The notes beneath the pieces were generated by a model. That model saw only the letters and a program-made list of their open reading frames with translations, was not told the DNA's origin and did not search any database. A stretch of DNA of 64,000 nucleotides, taken from positions 1 through 64,000 of the forward strand of contig DASXOE010000041.1 of NCBI GenBank assembly GCA_036494575.1. The letters run 5' to 3'. Below are positions 1-7,218 of the stretch, one piece after another; positions within the stretch are counted from its first letter, which is position 1; the number at the start of each line of letters is the position of its first letter. The stretch is from DASZFV01 sp036494575 (GTDB lineage Bacteria; Myxococcota_A; Polyangia; Fen-1088). A program made the translations under genes and the position numbers.

Positions 1-1245
1 TGAAGTTCACGTTGTCGGTGAGATCCTTCCAGGTTCCGGCGACTCCGGGGACCTCGGCCTGGCCTCCGAGTTTTCCGTCGGTGCCGACTTCGCGGGCCAC
101 GCGGGTAACTTCTCCGGCGAAAGCGTTGAGCTGATCGACCATGGTGTTGATGGTGTTTTTGAGCTCCAGGATTTCGCCGCGGACATCGACGGTGATTTTG
201 CGGGATAAGTCGCCGTTGGCGACCGCGGTGGTTACTTCGGCGATGTTACGCACCTGATTGGTGAGGTTATTCGCCATGGAGTTGACGGACTCGGTGAGGT
301 CCTTCCAGGTACCGGCGACGCCACGCACGTGGGCCTGACCGCCGAGTTTGCCTTCGGTGCCGACTTCGCGGGCGACGCGGGTGACTTCGGACGCGAACGC
401 GTTCAATTGATCGACCATCGTGTTGATGGTGTTCTTGAGCTGGAGGATCTCGCCCCTGACGTCGACGGTGATCTTGCGCGACAGGTCGCCCTTGGCGACG
501 GCGGTGGTGACGTCGGCGATGTTGCGGACTTGGCCCGTGAGATTGCTGGCCATGGAGTTCACCGAGTCGGTGAGGTCCTTCCAGGTGCCGGCGACGCCCT
601 TGACCTGGGCCTGGCCGCCGAGCTTGCCCTCGGTTCCAACCTCGCGGGCCACGCGCGTGACCTCGGAGGCGAAGGAGTTGAGCTGGTCGACCATCGTGTT
701 GATGGTGTCCTTGAGCTGGAGGATCTCGCCCTTGACGTCGACGGTGATCGTCTTCGAGAGATCGCCGTTGGCGACGGCCGTCGTGACGTAAGAGATGTTG
801 CGCACCTGCGAGGTCAGGTTGCCGGCCATCGAGTTGACGTTGTCGGTGAGATCCTTCCAGACGCCGGCGACGCCCTTGACCTGCGCCTGGCCGCCGAGCT
901 TGCCTTCAGTTCCAACCTCCCTGGCCACACGAGTGACCTCGGAGGCGAAGGAGTTGAGCTGATCGACCATCGTGTTGATGGTGTTCTTGAGCTCGAGGAT
1001 CTCGCCCTTGACGTCGACGGTGATCTTGCGCGACAGGTCGCCCTTGGCGACGGCGGTGGTGACGTCGGCGATGTTGCGGACCTGGGCGGTGAGGTTGCCC
1101 GCCATGAGGTTGACGTTGTCGGTGAGGTCCTTCCACGTTCCGGCGACGCCCTTGACCTGCGCCTGGCCGCCGAGCTTGCCCTCGGTGCCGACCTCGCGGG
1201 CGACGCGCGTGACCTCCGAGGCGAACGAGCCGAGCTGATCGACCA
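1..1245 (-). repeat. 276-nt tandem repeats encoding 92-aa HAMP units
   Basis: The phrase gtcggtgaggtccttcca recurs near positions 13, 290, 566, 842 and 1118, a constant 276-nt spacing. At least four full units and one partial unit are visible, and the array continues beyond the left edge. Units differ by scattered, mostly synonymous changes. Confidence 0.9.
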
Positions 1246-1687
1246 TGCCGTTGACGACCTTGGCCGTGCTGAGGAACTCGCCTTTGATGCGGCGGCCGTC
1301 GATGTTCATCGTCATCTTCTGCGACAGGTCGCCCGAGGCGACCGCGCCGATGACGCGGCCGACCTCCGTCGTCGGCTGCACGAGGTCGGCGATGAGCGCG
1401 TTGACCGACTCGATGCACGAGTTCCACTCGCCGCCCGCCTCGCGCAGCGTCGCGCGCTGCGCGAGCTTGCCCTCCTTGCCGACGACCTTGCTGATGCGAT
1501 CGAACTCGTCCGACATCCCCTCGTTGAGCTCGATGATCTCGTTCAACGACTCGACGATCTCGCCCGCGACCCCCGTGAATTTCTGGGGCATGCGCACCGA
1601 AAAGTCGCCTTTCTTGAAGGCGCGCAACGTCCTTAAGAGCAGCCCGGGATCGATCGTGTCGGACATCGATCGTTTCACGACTTGCAT
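1..1687 (-). CDS. Multi-HAMP sensor protein (probable hybrid histidine kinase), N-terminal 562 residues, cut by the left edge
   Basis: The frame opens at ATG 1687 (preceded by a GGGGGA Shine-Dalgarno) and is still open at position 2. After an N-terminal HAMP-like segment (MQVVKRSMSDTIDPGLLLRT...) come near-identical 92-residue units. Each contains EVTRVAREVGTEGKLGGQA, then GTWKDLTDNVN, QVRNIADVTTAVAKGDLSRK and ITVDVKGEI. No membrane segment is visible in this part, so the protein looks cytosolic. Tandem HAMP arrays of this kind are typical of group III osmosensing hybrid kinases (Nik1-like) and of related bacterial kinases that end in HisKA, HATPase and REC domains. Those domains would lie outside the window. 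The kinase call is therefore inference from family architecture; the HAMP array is seen directly. Confidence 0.85.
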   Translation of the reverse strand, partial: MQVVKRSMSDTIDPGLLLRTLRAFKKGDFSVRMPQKFTGVAGEIVESLNEIIELNEGMSDEFDRISKVVGKEGKLAQRATLREAGGEWNSCIESVNALIADLVQPTTEVGRVIGAVASGDLSQKMTMNIDGRRIKGEFLSTAKVVNGMVDQLGSFASEVTRVAREVGTEGKLGGQAQVKGVAGTWKDLTDNVNLMAGNLTAQVRNIADVTTAVAKGDLSRKITVDVKGEILELKNTINTMVDQLNSFASEVTRVAREVGTEGKLGGQAQVKGVAGVWKDLTDNVNSMAGNLTSQVRNISYVTTAVANGDLSKTITVDVKGEILQLKDTINTMVDQLNSFASEVTRVAREVGTEGKLGGQAQVKGVAGTWKDLTDSVNSMASNLTGQVRNIADVTTAVAKGDLSRKITVDVRGEILQLKNTINTMVDQLNAFASEVTRVAREVGTEGKLGGQAHVRGVAGTWKDLTESVNSMANNLTNQVRNIAEVTTAVANGDLSRKITVDVRGEILELKNTINTMVDQLNAFAGEVTRVAREVGTDGKLGGQAEVPGVAGTWKDLTDNVNF

Positions 1688-1749
1688 GCGAGTCCCCCTA
1701 CCGAGTGGAGTGGCGCCGCGCCCGCCGGGCAGCGGCGTGAGACGTTGAT

Positions 1750-1779
1750 CATTGACGGGCGACGCGACGCCCGTCAATG
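1750..1779 (-). terminator. Perfect 12-bp inverted repeat after glgX
   Basis: CATTGACGGGCG and its exact complement are separated by a 6-nt loop, in the gap between the glgX stop and the start of the HAMP sensor. It could terminate glgX transcription. No U-tract follows on the minus strand, so a protein-binding site is also possible. Confidence 0.5.
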
Positions 1780-1852
1780 CGCAAGTCATTGAAATGAAGT
1801 CACCTTCCGGTAACCACCATTTGCCGATGTGGCAGTTCGGTAACGTCTGTGT

Positions 1853-3937
1853 TCAGCCCGCGCTCACGAAGACGGCGGCGGAGCGGGCGAGGAGCTCGTG
1901 GCTCGCGCCCGCGGCGCGCGGCGTCGCGTCGGGCGCCGCCGCGCTCCGCGTATCGACGCGCGCGCTCCAGGAGCCGGGGCCGGGCGGAAGCGTGAAGACT
2001 TTTGCCTCTGCGTCGGCGTTGAGCAGGAAGAGCACATGCTTGCCGCTCGTGTGGCGGAAGACGACCTGGAGCGACCGCACGAAGGGCCGCTCCCAATCCT
2101 CCTTGGGCATCTCGGTGCCGTCGGGCCGATGCCACTCGAGGTCCTTGTGCGCGCTGTCCCAGATCTCGCCCGTGAAGAAGGCGTCCATGCGCACGACCGC
2201 GAGCTCGGCGCGCAGCGCGACGAGACGCCGCGTGAAGGCGAGCAGCCCCTGGCGCGTCTCGTCGAGGTTCCAGTCGAGCCACGCCGTCTCGTCGTCGAGG
2301 CAGAAGGCGTTGTTGTTCCCGCGCTGCGTCCGCCCGAGCTCGTCGCCCGCGGTCAGCATGGGGACGCCGCGCGCGAGCAGCAGCGTCGTGAGCAGGTTCC
2401 GCTTCTGGCGCTCGCGCAGCTCGCGGATCGCGGCGTCGGTCGTCTCGCCCTCGACGCCGCAATTCCACGATTGATTGTCGTCGGCGCCGTCGCGGTTGCC
2501 GTCGCGGTTCCCCTCGTTGTGCTTCTGCCCGTAGGTCACGAGATCGTGCAGCGTGAAGCCGTCGTGACACGTGACGAAGTTGATGCTCGCCGACGGGGTT
2601 CGGCCCGCCGGCTCGAAGAGGTCGCCCGAGCCGGTCAGCCGATAGCCGACCTGGCCGGCCAGGTTTTCGTCGCCTTTCCAGTAGCGCCGAAAGGCGTCCC
2701 TGAACTGACCGTTCCACTCGGACCAGAGGACGGGGAACTGTCCGAGCTGGTAGCCCCCCTCGCCCGTGTCCCAGGGCTCGGCGATGAGCTTGAGGCGCCC
2801 GAGGATGGGATCCTGGTGAATGGCGCGCAAGAATCCGGCGGCGGCGTCGAAGGCCGGCGGCGAGCCCTCGCGTGCCAGCACGGTCGCCAGATCGAAGCGG
2901 AAGCCGTCGACGTGCATGTCGACGGCCCACATGCGCAGGCTGTCGAGCACGAGGGCGAGCGCGAAGGGCGAGCGCATGTCGAAGCAGTTCCCGCAGCCCG
3001 AGAACTCCATGCAGTAGCGCGCGCTCTCGCTCGACGCCAAGTAGTAAGACGCGTTGTCGAGGCCCCGGAACGAGATTGTGGGGCCCTTGTGGTTGCCCTC
3101 GTACGTGTGGTTGTAGACGACGTCGAGCAGCACCTCGAGCCCGGCCTCGTGCAGCGCGCGGACCATTTGCTTGAACTCGCGCACGGCCGCGCCCGGCGCC
3201 TTCGAGACGGCGTAACCCGCGTGCGGCGCGAGGTAGCCGAGCGGGTTGTAGCCCCAGTAATTCACGAGGCCCTTGTCGGCGAGGGTGCCGTCGTCGTCGA
3301 ACGCCAGCACGGGCAGCAGCTCGACGGTCGTGACGCCGAGGTCCTTGAGGTGGCCGATGGCGGCCGGGTGCGCGAGCCCAAGGTAGGTCCCGCGCAGCTC
3401 CTCGGGAACGCCGGGATGGCGCCGAGTGAAGCCCTTGACGTGCAGCTCATAGATGACGCTGTCGGCGAGCGCGCGCGCCGGGCGCGGCGCGGGGCTCCGA
3501 TCGACCTCGCGCGCGATGACGACGCAGCGAGGGACGGAGCCGGCGCTGTCGCGGGCGTCGAAGGAGAGGTCCTCCTCGGGGCTGCCGACGTCGTAGCCGC
3601 AGATGGGGCCCTTGAGATCGACGCGGCCGAAGAGCGCGCGGGCGTAGGGATCGAGGAGGAGCTTGTTGACGTTGAAGCGGTGACCCTTCTCGGGCTCGTA
3701 GGGTCCGTCGACGCGGAACCCGTAGAGTGCGCCCGCCTCGAGGCCTGGCACGAAGCCGTGGAAGACGTGCGCCGTGCGTCCCGGCAGTTCGTGACGGGTC
3801 GTCTCGCGCGACGGGTCGTTGGGGTCGAAGAGGCAGACGAACGCGCGCGTGCCGTGGCGCGAGAAGACGGCGAAGCTCACGCCTCCGTCCTCGAGCGTGG
3901 CTCCAAGAGGATAGGGGCGTCCCTCGGTGATGCTCAT
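1853..3937 (-). CDS. glgX: Glycogen debranching enzyme GlgX (GH13 isoamylase type)
   Basis: This cytosolic enzyme hydrolyses alpha-1,6 branch points of glycogen or of phosphorylase-limited glycogen. The 694-residue product has the usual GlgX length. An N-terminal CBM48-like sandwich (PYPLGATLEDGGVSFAVFS) is followed by a GH13 barrel with DVVYNH. The nucleophile lies in DGFRFD (Asp about 349), the acid/base Glu in LIAEPWD (about 387) and the third acid in NFVTCHDGF (about 459). ATG 3937 (MSITEGRPYPLG) fits the family start; an in-frame TTG lies 15 nt upstream. It is on the same strand as the GH15 and treYZ genes and probably supplies linear maltodextrins for TreY. A -24/-12-like motif lies immediately upstream. 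Confidence 0.95.
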   Translation of the reverse strand: MSITEGRPYPLGATLEDGGVSFAVFSRHGTRAFVCLFDPNDPSRETTRHELPGRTAHVFHGFVPGLEAGALYGFRVDGPYEPEKGHRFNVNKLLLDPYARALFGRVDLKGPICGYDVGSPEEDLSFDARDSAGSVPRCVVIAREVDRSPAPRPARALADSVIYELHVKGFTRRHPGVPEELRGTYLGLAHPAAIGHLKDLGVTTVELLPVLAFDDDGTLADKGLVNYWGYNPLGYLAPHAGYAVSKAPGAAVREFKQMVRALHEAGLEVLLDVVYNHTYEGNHKGPTISFRGLDNASYYLASSESARYCMEFSGCGNCFDMRSPFALALVLDSLRMWAVDMHVDGFRFDLATVLAREGSPPAFDAAAGFLRAIHQDPILGRLKLIAEPWDTGEGGYQLGQFPVLWSEWNGQFRDAFRRYWKGDENLAGQVGYRLTGSGDLFEPAGRTPSASINFVTCHDGFTLHDLVTYGQKHNEGNRDGNRDGADDNQSWNCGVEGETTDAAIRELRERQKRNLLTTLLLARGVPMLTAGDELGRTQRGNNNAFCLDDETAWLDWNLDETRQGLLAFTRRLVALRAELAVVRMDAFFTGEIWDSAHKDLEWHRPDGTEMPKEDWERPFVRSLQVVFRHTSGKHVLFLLNADAEAKVFTLPPGPGSWSARVDTRSAAAPDATPRAAGASHELLARSAAVFVSAG

Positions 3938-3952
3938 GAGTCGCGATACCAA

Positions 3953-3968
3953 TTCATACCGTGTGCCA
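3953..3968 (-). promoter_or_regulatory. Possible -24/-12 (sigma54-like) element before glgX
   Basis: On the minus strand TGGCACACGGTATGAA gives GG-N10-GA. The -24 half matches the sigma54 consensus but the -12 GC is GA. It is almost the same as the motif upstream of the second tail-protein gene (62787-62802). The predicted start would leave a leader of only about 5 nt before ATG 3937, so the call is weak. Confidence 0.25.
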
Positions 3969-4098
3969 CGAGACCATCGCGCTCAAGTCCAATCCTGGCC
4001 ACGCCGACCGGGCGCGCGCGTCACTCAGCCGTGACGAATCGGGAACTCTCGGTGACCCTTTTGAGTCCTGCAAACAACGGTAAACGAGAATCTCAGCG

Positions 4099-4114
4099 TG
4101 GCATGACGGCTGCA
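4099..4114 (+). promoter_or_regulatory. Candidate sigma54 promoter for the 4145 gene
   Basis: TGGCATGACGGCTGCA has the invariant GG-N10-GC and two differences from the TGGCACG-N4-TTGCA consensus. The predicted transcription start (about 4125) leaves room for the GGGAGG ribosome site ahead of ATG 4145. Confidence 0.42.
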
Positions 4115-4144
4115 TTCGAGGCGATGCAAAAGGGAGGTACGCCC

Positions 4145-4702
4145 ATGCGATCCAATCGAGCTTCGTTTCTTGGTGGTGTCCTGACGTTGGCCCTCGGCCT
4201 GTTCCTGTCGACGAGCGCGAGCGCGAAGGTGGACGCGCCGGCCGGGCAGGGCGCCGTCACGCCCGAGCGGGTGCAGCCGCTCCTCCTCGCCGACGTCGTC
4301 GTGCAGGGGCAACAGCCCACGCCGACGCCCGCGCCCGCGCCGGCGGCGCCCGCGCCCGTCGTCGTCGAGCCGCAGACGCAAGCGCCTGTGGTCGCGCCCA
4401 CGCACAGCTCCACCGTCGTCGAGCACGAGAACCACAACTACATGGAGACCATCGCGGTGAGCGCCATCATGGGCGCCGTCGCGGGCGTCCTCGTCGGTGG
4501 AGCCATCTATTACCTCGCCGACAATCGGACGCACTCGCAACGCATCATCTACTGGGGCGCGGGCGGCGTGATCGTCGGCACCGCGGTCGGCCTCACGCAG
4601 CTCGCCGTGCAAGAGAGCCGCGTCGATCGGGCCACGGCTTCGCTGCTGCCGACCGACCCGGCGCCCACCTTCCGCCTCGCGCTCCTCCAAAAGAGCTTCT
4701 GA
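4145..4702 (+). CDS. Secreted or envelope protein with Pro/Ala linker and two C-proximal membrane segments, function unknown
   Basis: The 185-residue product has a clear signal peptide (LGGVLTLALGLFLSTSASA, cleaved near residue 28). A Pro/Ala-rich linker follows (TPTPAPAPAAPAPVV). Two hydrophobic glycine-rich segments, ETIAVSAIMGAVAGVLVGGA and IIYWGAGGVIVGTAVGL, resemble glycine-zipper helices. A GGGAGG ribosome site 6 nt before ATG 4145 decides the start. It stands alone between glgX and the GH15 gene, both on the opposite strand. I do not recognise a family. Confidence 0.75.
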   Translation: MRSNRASFLGGVLTLALGLFLSTSASAKVDAPAGQGAVTPERVQPLLLADVVVQGQQPTPTPAPAPAAPAPVVVEPQTQAPVVAPTHSSTVVEHENHNYMETIAVSAIMGAVAGVLVGGAIYYLADNRTHSQRIIYWGAGGVIVGTAVGLTQLAVQESRVDRATASLLPTDPAPTFRLALLQKSF

Positions 4703-4703
4703 G

Positions 4704-6473
4704 TCAGGCGAGATCGAGCCACCGGGGCGAGGCGGCGAAGGCGCCGTGGATGAGCCCCGCGTGGGAGTAGGCCTGGGGGAAGTTGCCCCACATTTGTCGC
4801 GCGGCGGGCGCGTAGTCCTCGGCGAGCAGGCCGAGGGGTGACATCGCGGCGCGCACGCGCTCCATGAGGGCGCGCGCCTCGTCGAGCCTCCCGGTCGTCG
4901 CGAGCGCCTCGATCAGCCAGAACGTGCACAGCACGAAGGCCACCTGGGGTCTGCCGAAACCATCGTCGAGATCATACCGGTAGAGCCATCCGTTGCGCGT
5001 GAGCGTGGCGCGGATGGCGTCGACGGTGCGGACGAGCTTCGGGTCGTTCGGGGGCAAGAACCGCAGCGGCGCCATCTGGAGGAGAGAGGCGTCGAGGTCG
5101 TGCCCTCCGTGCGCGCCCGCGAAGGCGCCGAGGCGCTCGCTCCAGGCCTCGGCGATGATTCGGGCGCGGATCTCGGCCGCCGCCGTCTCGAAGCGCGCGC
5201 GCATCGCGGGCGCGTGGCGCGCGGCGATGAGCGCCATGCGATCGGCCGCCGCCCAGCACATGAGGCTCGAAAAGGTCTGCGGCTGCCATTCCGTGCGGTA
5301 TTCCCAGATGCCGGCGTCGGGCGTGCCCACGACCGCCTGGGCCTGGCCGGCGAGGCGTTCGAGGAGCGCGAGCGTCTCCGGCGACCGCTCGTCGGCGAAG
5401 CGATCGTCGAGGTAGAGCGGCGACAGCGCGAGGAGCATCTCGCCGAAGATGTCGTTCTGCGTGTGGCGGGCGGCGCCGTTGCCCACGCGGACGGGCCGCT
5501 CGCCTCCGAACCCTGGCCATCCCTCGAGCATGCGCTCTTCGAGATCGCTGGTCCCGTCGACGCGGTAGAGCGGAGAGAAGCGGAGGTCGGGCGTGTGGGC
5601 GCTGATGCGCAGGAGGTACTTCACGAAGCCCTCGCGCTCCTCGAAGTGGCCGAGCAAGCGCAGCGCGCTCAGCACGTAGGACGCGTCGCGCAGCCAACAG
5701 TAGCGGTAGTCCCAGGTGCGGCCCGCGCCGGGCGATTCGGGGATCGAGGTCGTCATGGACGCCACGATCGCTCCCGTCTCGTCGTAGCAATGGAGCTTGA
5801 GCGCGAGCGCCGAGCGAATGGACTCCTGCTGCCAGACGGGCGGGATGTTGCAGTGCTTGACCCAGGTCTGCCAGTAGCGAAGCGTCGCCGCGAGCACGCG
5901 GTCGCCGTAGGCCGCCACGGGCTCCGCCACGGGCGCGCCCCACGTGAGGACGAGGCGACGACGCTCCGAGAGCGCGAAGGGCCGGCCGTTTGCGATGTCG
6001 TCGACGGCGACGTCGGTGTCGAGCCAGAGCGGGCTCGCGAGGCCGTCGACGCGGAGCCGGCCCTCGTCGGGTATGAGAGGCGCGCGCGCCTTGGACCATC
6101 CAAGGCGCGGCTCGAAGAGAACGCGCGCGGTCGGCTGCCCCTCGAGCGGTTCGATCACGCGGAGGATTTGTGTCGGGTGGAAGATGTTCTCGACGGGACC
6201 GAAGCGGGGCGCGAAGTCCAGCACCCGAAAGGTGCCCGCGTCGGTCCGAAACAACGTCGAGAGCACGTTCGTGTTCTCGACGTAGCTCTGTTGGCCGGCT
6301 TCGCCCCCGGGGGGCTCGACGACGAAGCGTCCGCCATCCGCCTCGTCGAGCAGCGTCGAGAAGATCGGCTCGGAGTCGAAGCGCGGCAGGCAGCACCACA
6401 CGACGCCGCCCGAGCGCTCGACGAGCGCCGAGCATTGACAGTTACCGATGAGCCCCATGTCCTCTAGACGCAT
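4704..6473 (-). CDS. Glycoside hydrolase family 15 protein (glucoamylase/trehalase-like)
   Basis: Bacterial GH15 enzymes release glucose from the non-reducing ends of maltodextrins, and some hydrolyse trehalose. The 589-residue product starts at MRLEDMGLIGNCQCSALV, the standard GH15 opening. It shows WDYRYCWLRDASYVL, the general-acid region GIWEYRTEWQPQTFSSLMCW, and a C-terminal base region GLLAEDYAPAARQMWGNFPQAYSHAGLI. No signal peptide is visible, so it is probably cytosolic. It lies between glgX and treYZ, so it may drain limit dextrins to glucose or recycle trehalose. The sequence alone does not separate the two specificities. Confidence 0.92.
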   Translation of the reverse strand: MRLEDMGLIGNCQCSALVERSGGVVWCCLPRFDSEPIFSTLLDEADGGRFVVEPPGGEAGQQSYVENTNVLSTLFRTDAGTFRVLDFAPRFGPVENIFHPTQILRVIEPLEGQPTARVLFEPRLGWSKARAPLIPDEGRLRVDGLASPLWLDTDVAVDDIANGRPFALSERRRLVLTWGAPVAEPVAAYGDRVLAATLRYWQTWVKHCNIPPVWQQESIRSALALKLHCYDETGAIVASMTTSIPESPGAGRTWDYRYCWLRDASYVLSALRLLGHFEEREGFVKYLLRISAHTPDLRFSPLYRVDGTSDLEERMLEGWPGFGGERPVRVGNGAARHTQNDIFGEMLLALSPLYLDDRFADERSPETLALLERLAGQAQAVVGTPDAGIWEYRTEWQPQTFSSLMCWAAADRMALIAARHAPAMRARFETAAAEIRARIIAEAWSERLGAFAGAHGGHDLDASLLQMAPLRFLPPNDPKLVRTVDAIRATLTRNGWLYRYDLDDGFGRPQVAFVLCTFWLIEALATTGRLDEARALMERVRAAMSPLGLLAEDYAPAARQMWGNFPQAYSHAGLIHGAFAASPRWLDLA

Positions 6474-6571
6474 CGGCGACGCTCGGGTGGAAGGTGTACG
6501 CGACGGTAACGCGTGTCCATCACTTGTGACCCCGCGCGCGGCGAACGCGCCGTTCGCCAGCCCCGCGCGCA

Positions 6572-6587
6572 TGGCACGCCGATTGAA
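6572..6587 (+). promoter_or_regulatory. -24/-12-like promoter before the DUF2383 gene
   Basis: TGGCACGCCGATTGAA has a perfect -24 half, and the spacing gives GG-N10-GA instead of GC. The predicted start near 6598 fits a short leader carrying the GGGGAGGA ribosome site at 6600-6607. Confidence 0.35.
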
Positions 6588-6613
6588 CCATCGCTCGTCG
6601 GGGAGGACAGACG

Positions 6614-7072
6614 ATGAACCAAATGAGGACTGAAAGGGACGACAGCACCGTCGATGCGCTGAACGAGCTCCTGCGCGGGGAGCTCTCGGCGGTCGAGAGT
6701 TACGATAAGGCGCTTCCCGCCGTGGAGGACAAGCCGGCGCTGCGCAGCGATCTGCAAGAATGTCGCGCCTCTCACGAGGCGCGCGTCGAACGGATCCGCC
6801 GCGCCATCGAGCAGGTGGGCGGCGAACCTGCCCGGGCCTCCGGGGCGTGGGGGTTGTTCGCGAAGGCGGTCGCGGGGGGGGCGCGGGCGCTCGGGTGGAA
6901 GACGGTCGTGTCGACGCTCGAGGAGGGCGAGGACCATGGCCTCAAGGAGTACAAGGACGCGCTCCCGCGGCTCGACGAGGGGTTGCGCCATCTCGTCTCG
7001 AGCGAGCTCTACCCGCAGCAGCAGCGCACGCACAGCGTGATGTCCGCTCTCAAACGCGTGGCGTCCGCGTGA
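6614..7072 (+). CDS. DUF2383 (PA2169-like) four-helix ferritin-fold protein
   Basis: The 152-residue soluble, all-helical protein follows the DUF2383 pattern: VDALNELLRGELSAVESYDKAL, a second helix with the SHEARVERIRRAIEQVGGEPA motif, an AWGLFAKAVAGGARALG segment, and TLEEGEDHGLKEYKDAL. Glu/His residues at ferritin-like positions suggest metal binding or a stress role, but the function is unknown. The start is fixed by a GGGGAGGA ribosome site. Genes of this family often accompany general-stress proteins such as hemerythrin-like, DUF4142 and GlsB, all of which occur in this window. Confidence 0.85.
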   Translation: MNQMRTERDDSTVDALNELLRGELSAVESYDKALPAVEDKPALRSDLQECRASHEARVERIRRAIEQVGGEPARASGAWGLFAKAVAGGARALGWKTVVSTLEEGEDHGLKEYKDALPRLDEGLRHLVSSELYPQQQRTHSVMSALKRVASA

Positions 7073-7158
7073 GCGCAGGTTGAAGGTGGGAGCCGCGATC
7101 TTAAGTTGATTCGAACGTGAGTTGGGACGGCGGCGGTGTAGCTTGGGGCGGCGTTTGG

Positions 7159-7203
7159 TCGACGCGCATCCCGGAACGAAATACGTCCCGGGGTGCGCGT
7201 CGA
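7159..7203. terminator. 16-bp hairpin between convergent genes
   Basis: The arms TCGACGCGCATCCCGG (7159-7174) and CCGGGGTGCGCGTCGA (7188-7203) pair with a single G-U-type mismatch across a 13-nt loop. It lies between the DUF2383 stop and the debranching-enzyme stop, as expected for a bidirectional terminator. No T-run is present. Confidence 0.55.
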
Positions 7204-7218
7204 GTTGGGTGACGTCGC

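Noticed and set aside
1898..4144. Long open frame on the plus strand opposite glgX
   Set aside because: It is Arg/Glu/Val-rich translation of the antisense of a GC-rich gene, with no domain. Only its end (from ATG 4145) is a real gene with a signal peptide and ribosome site.
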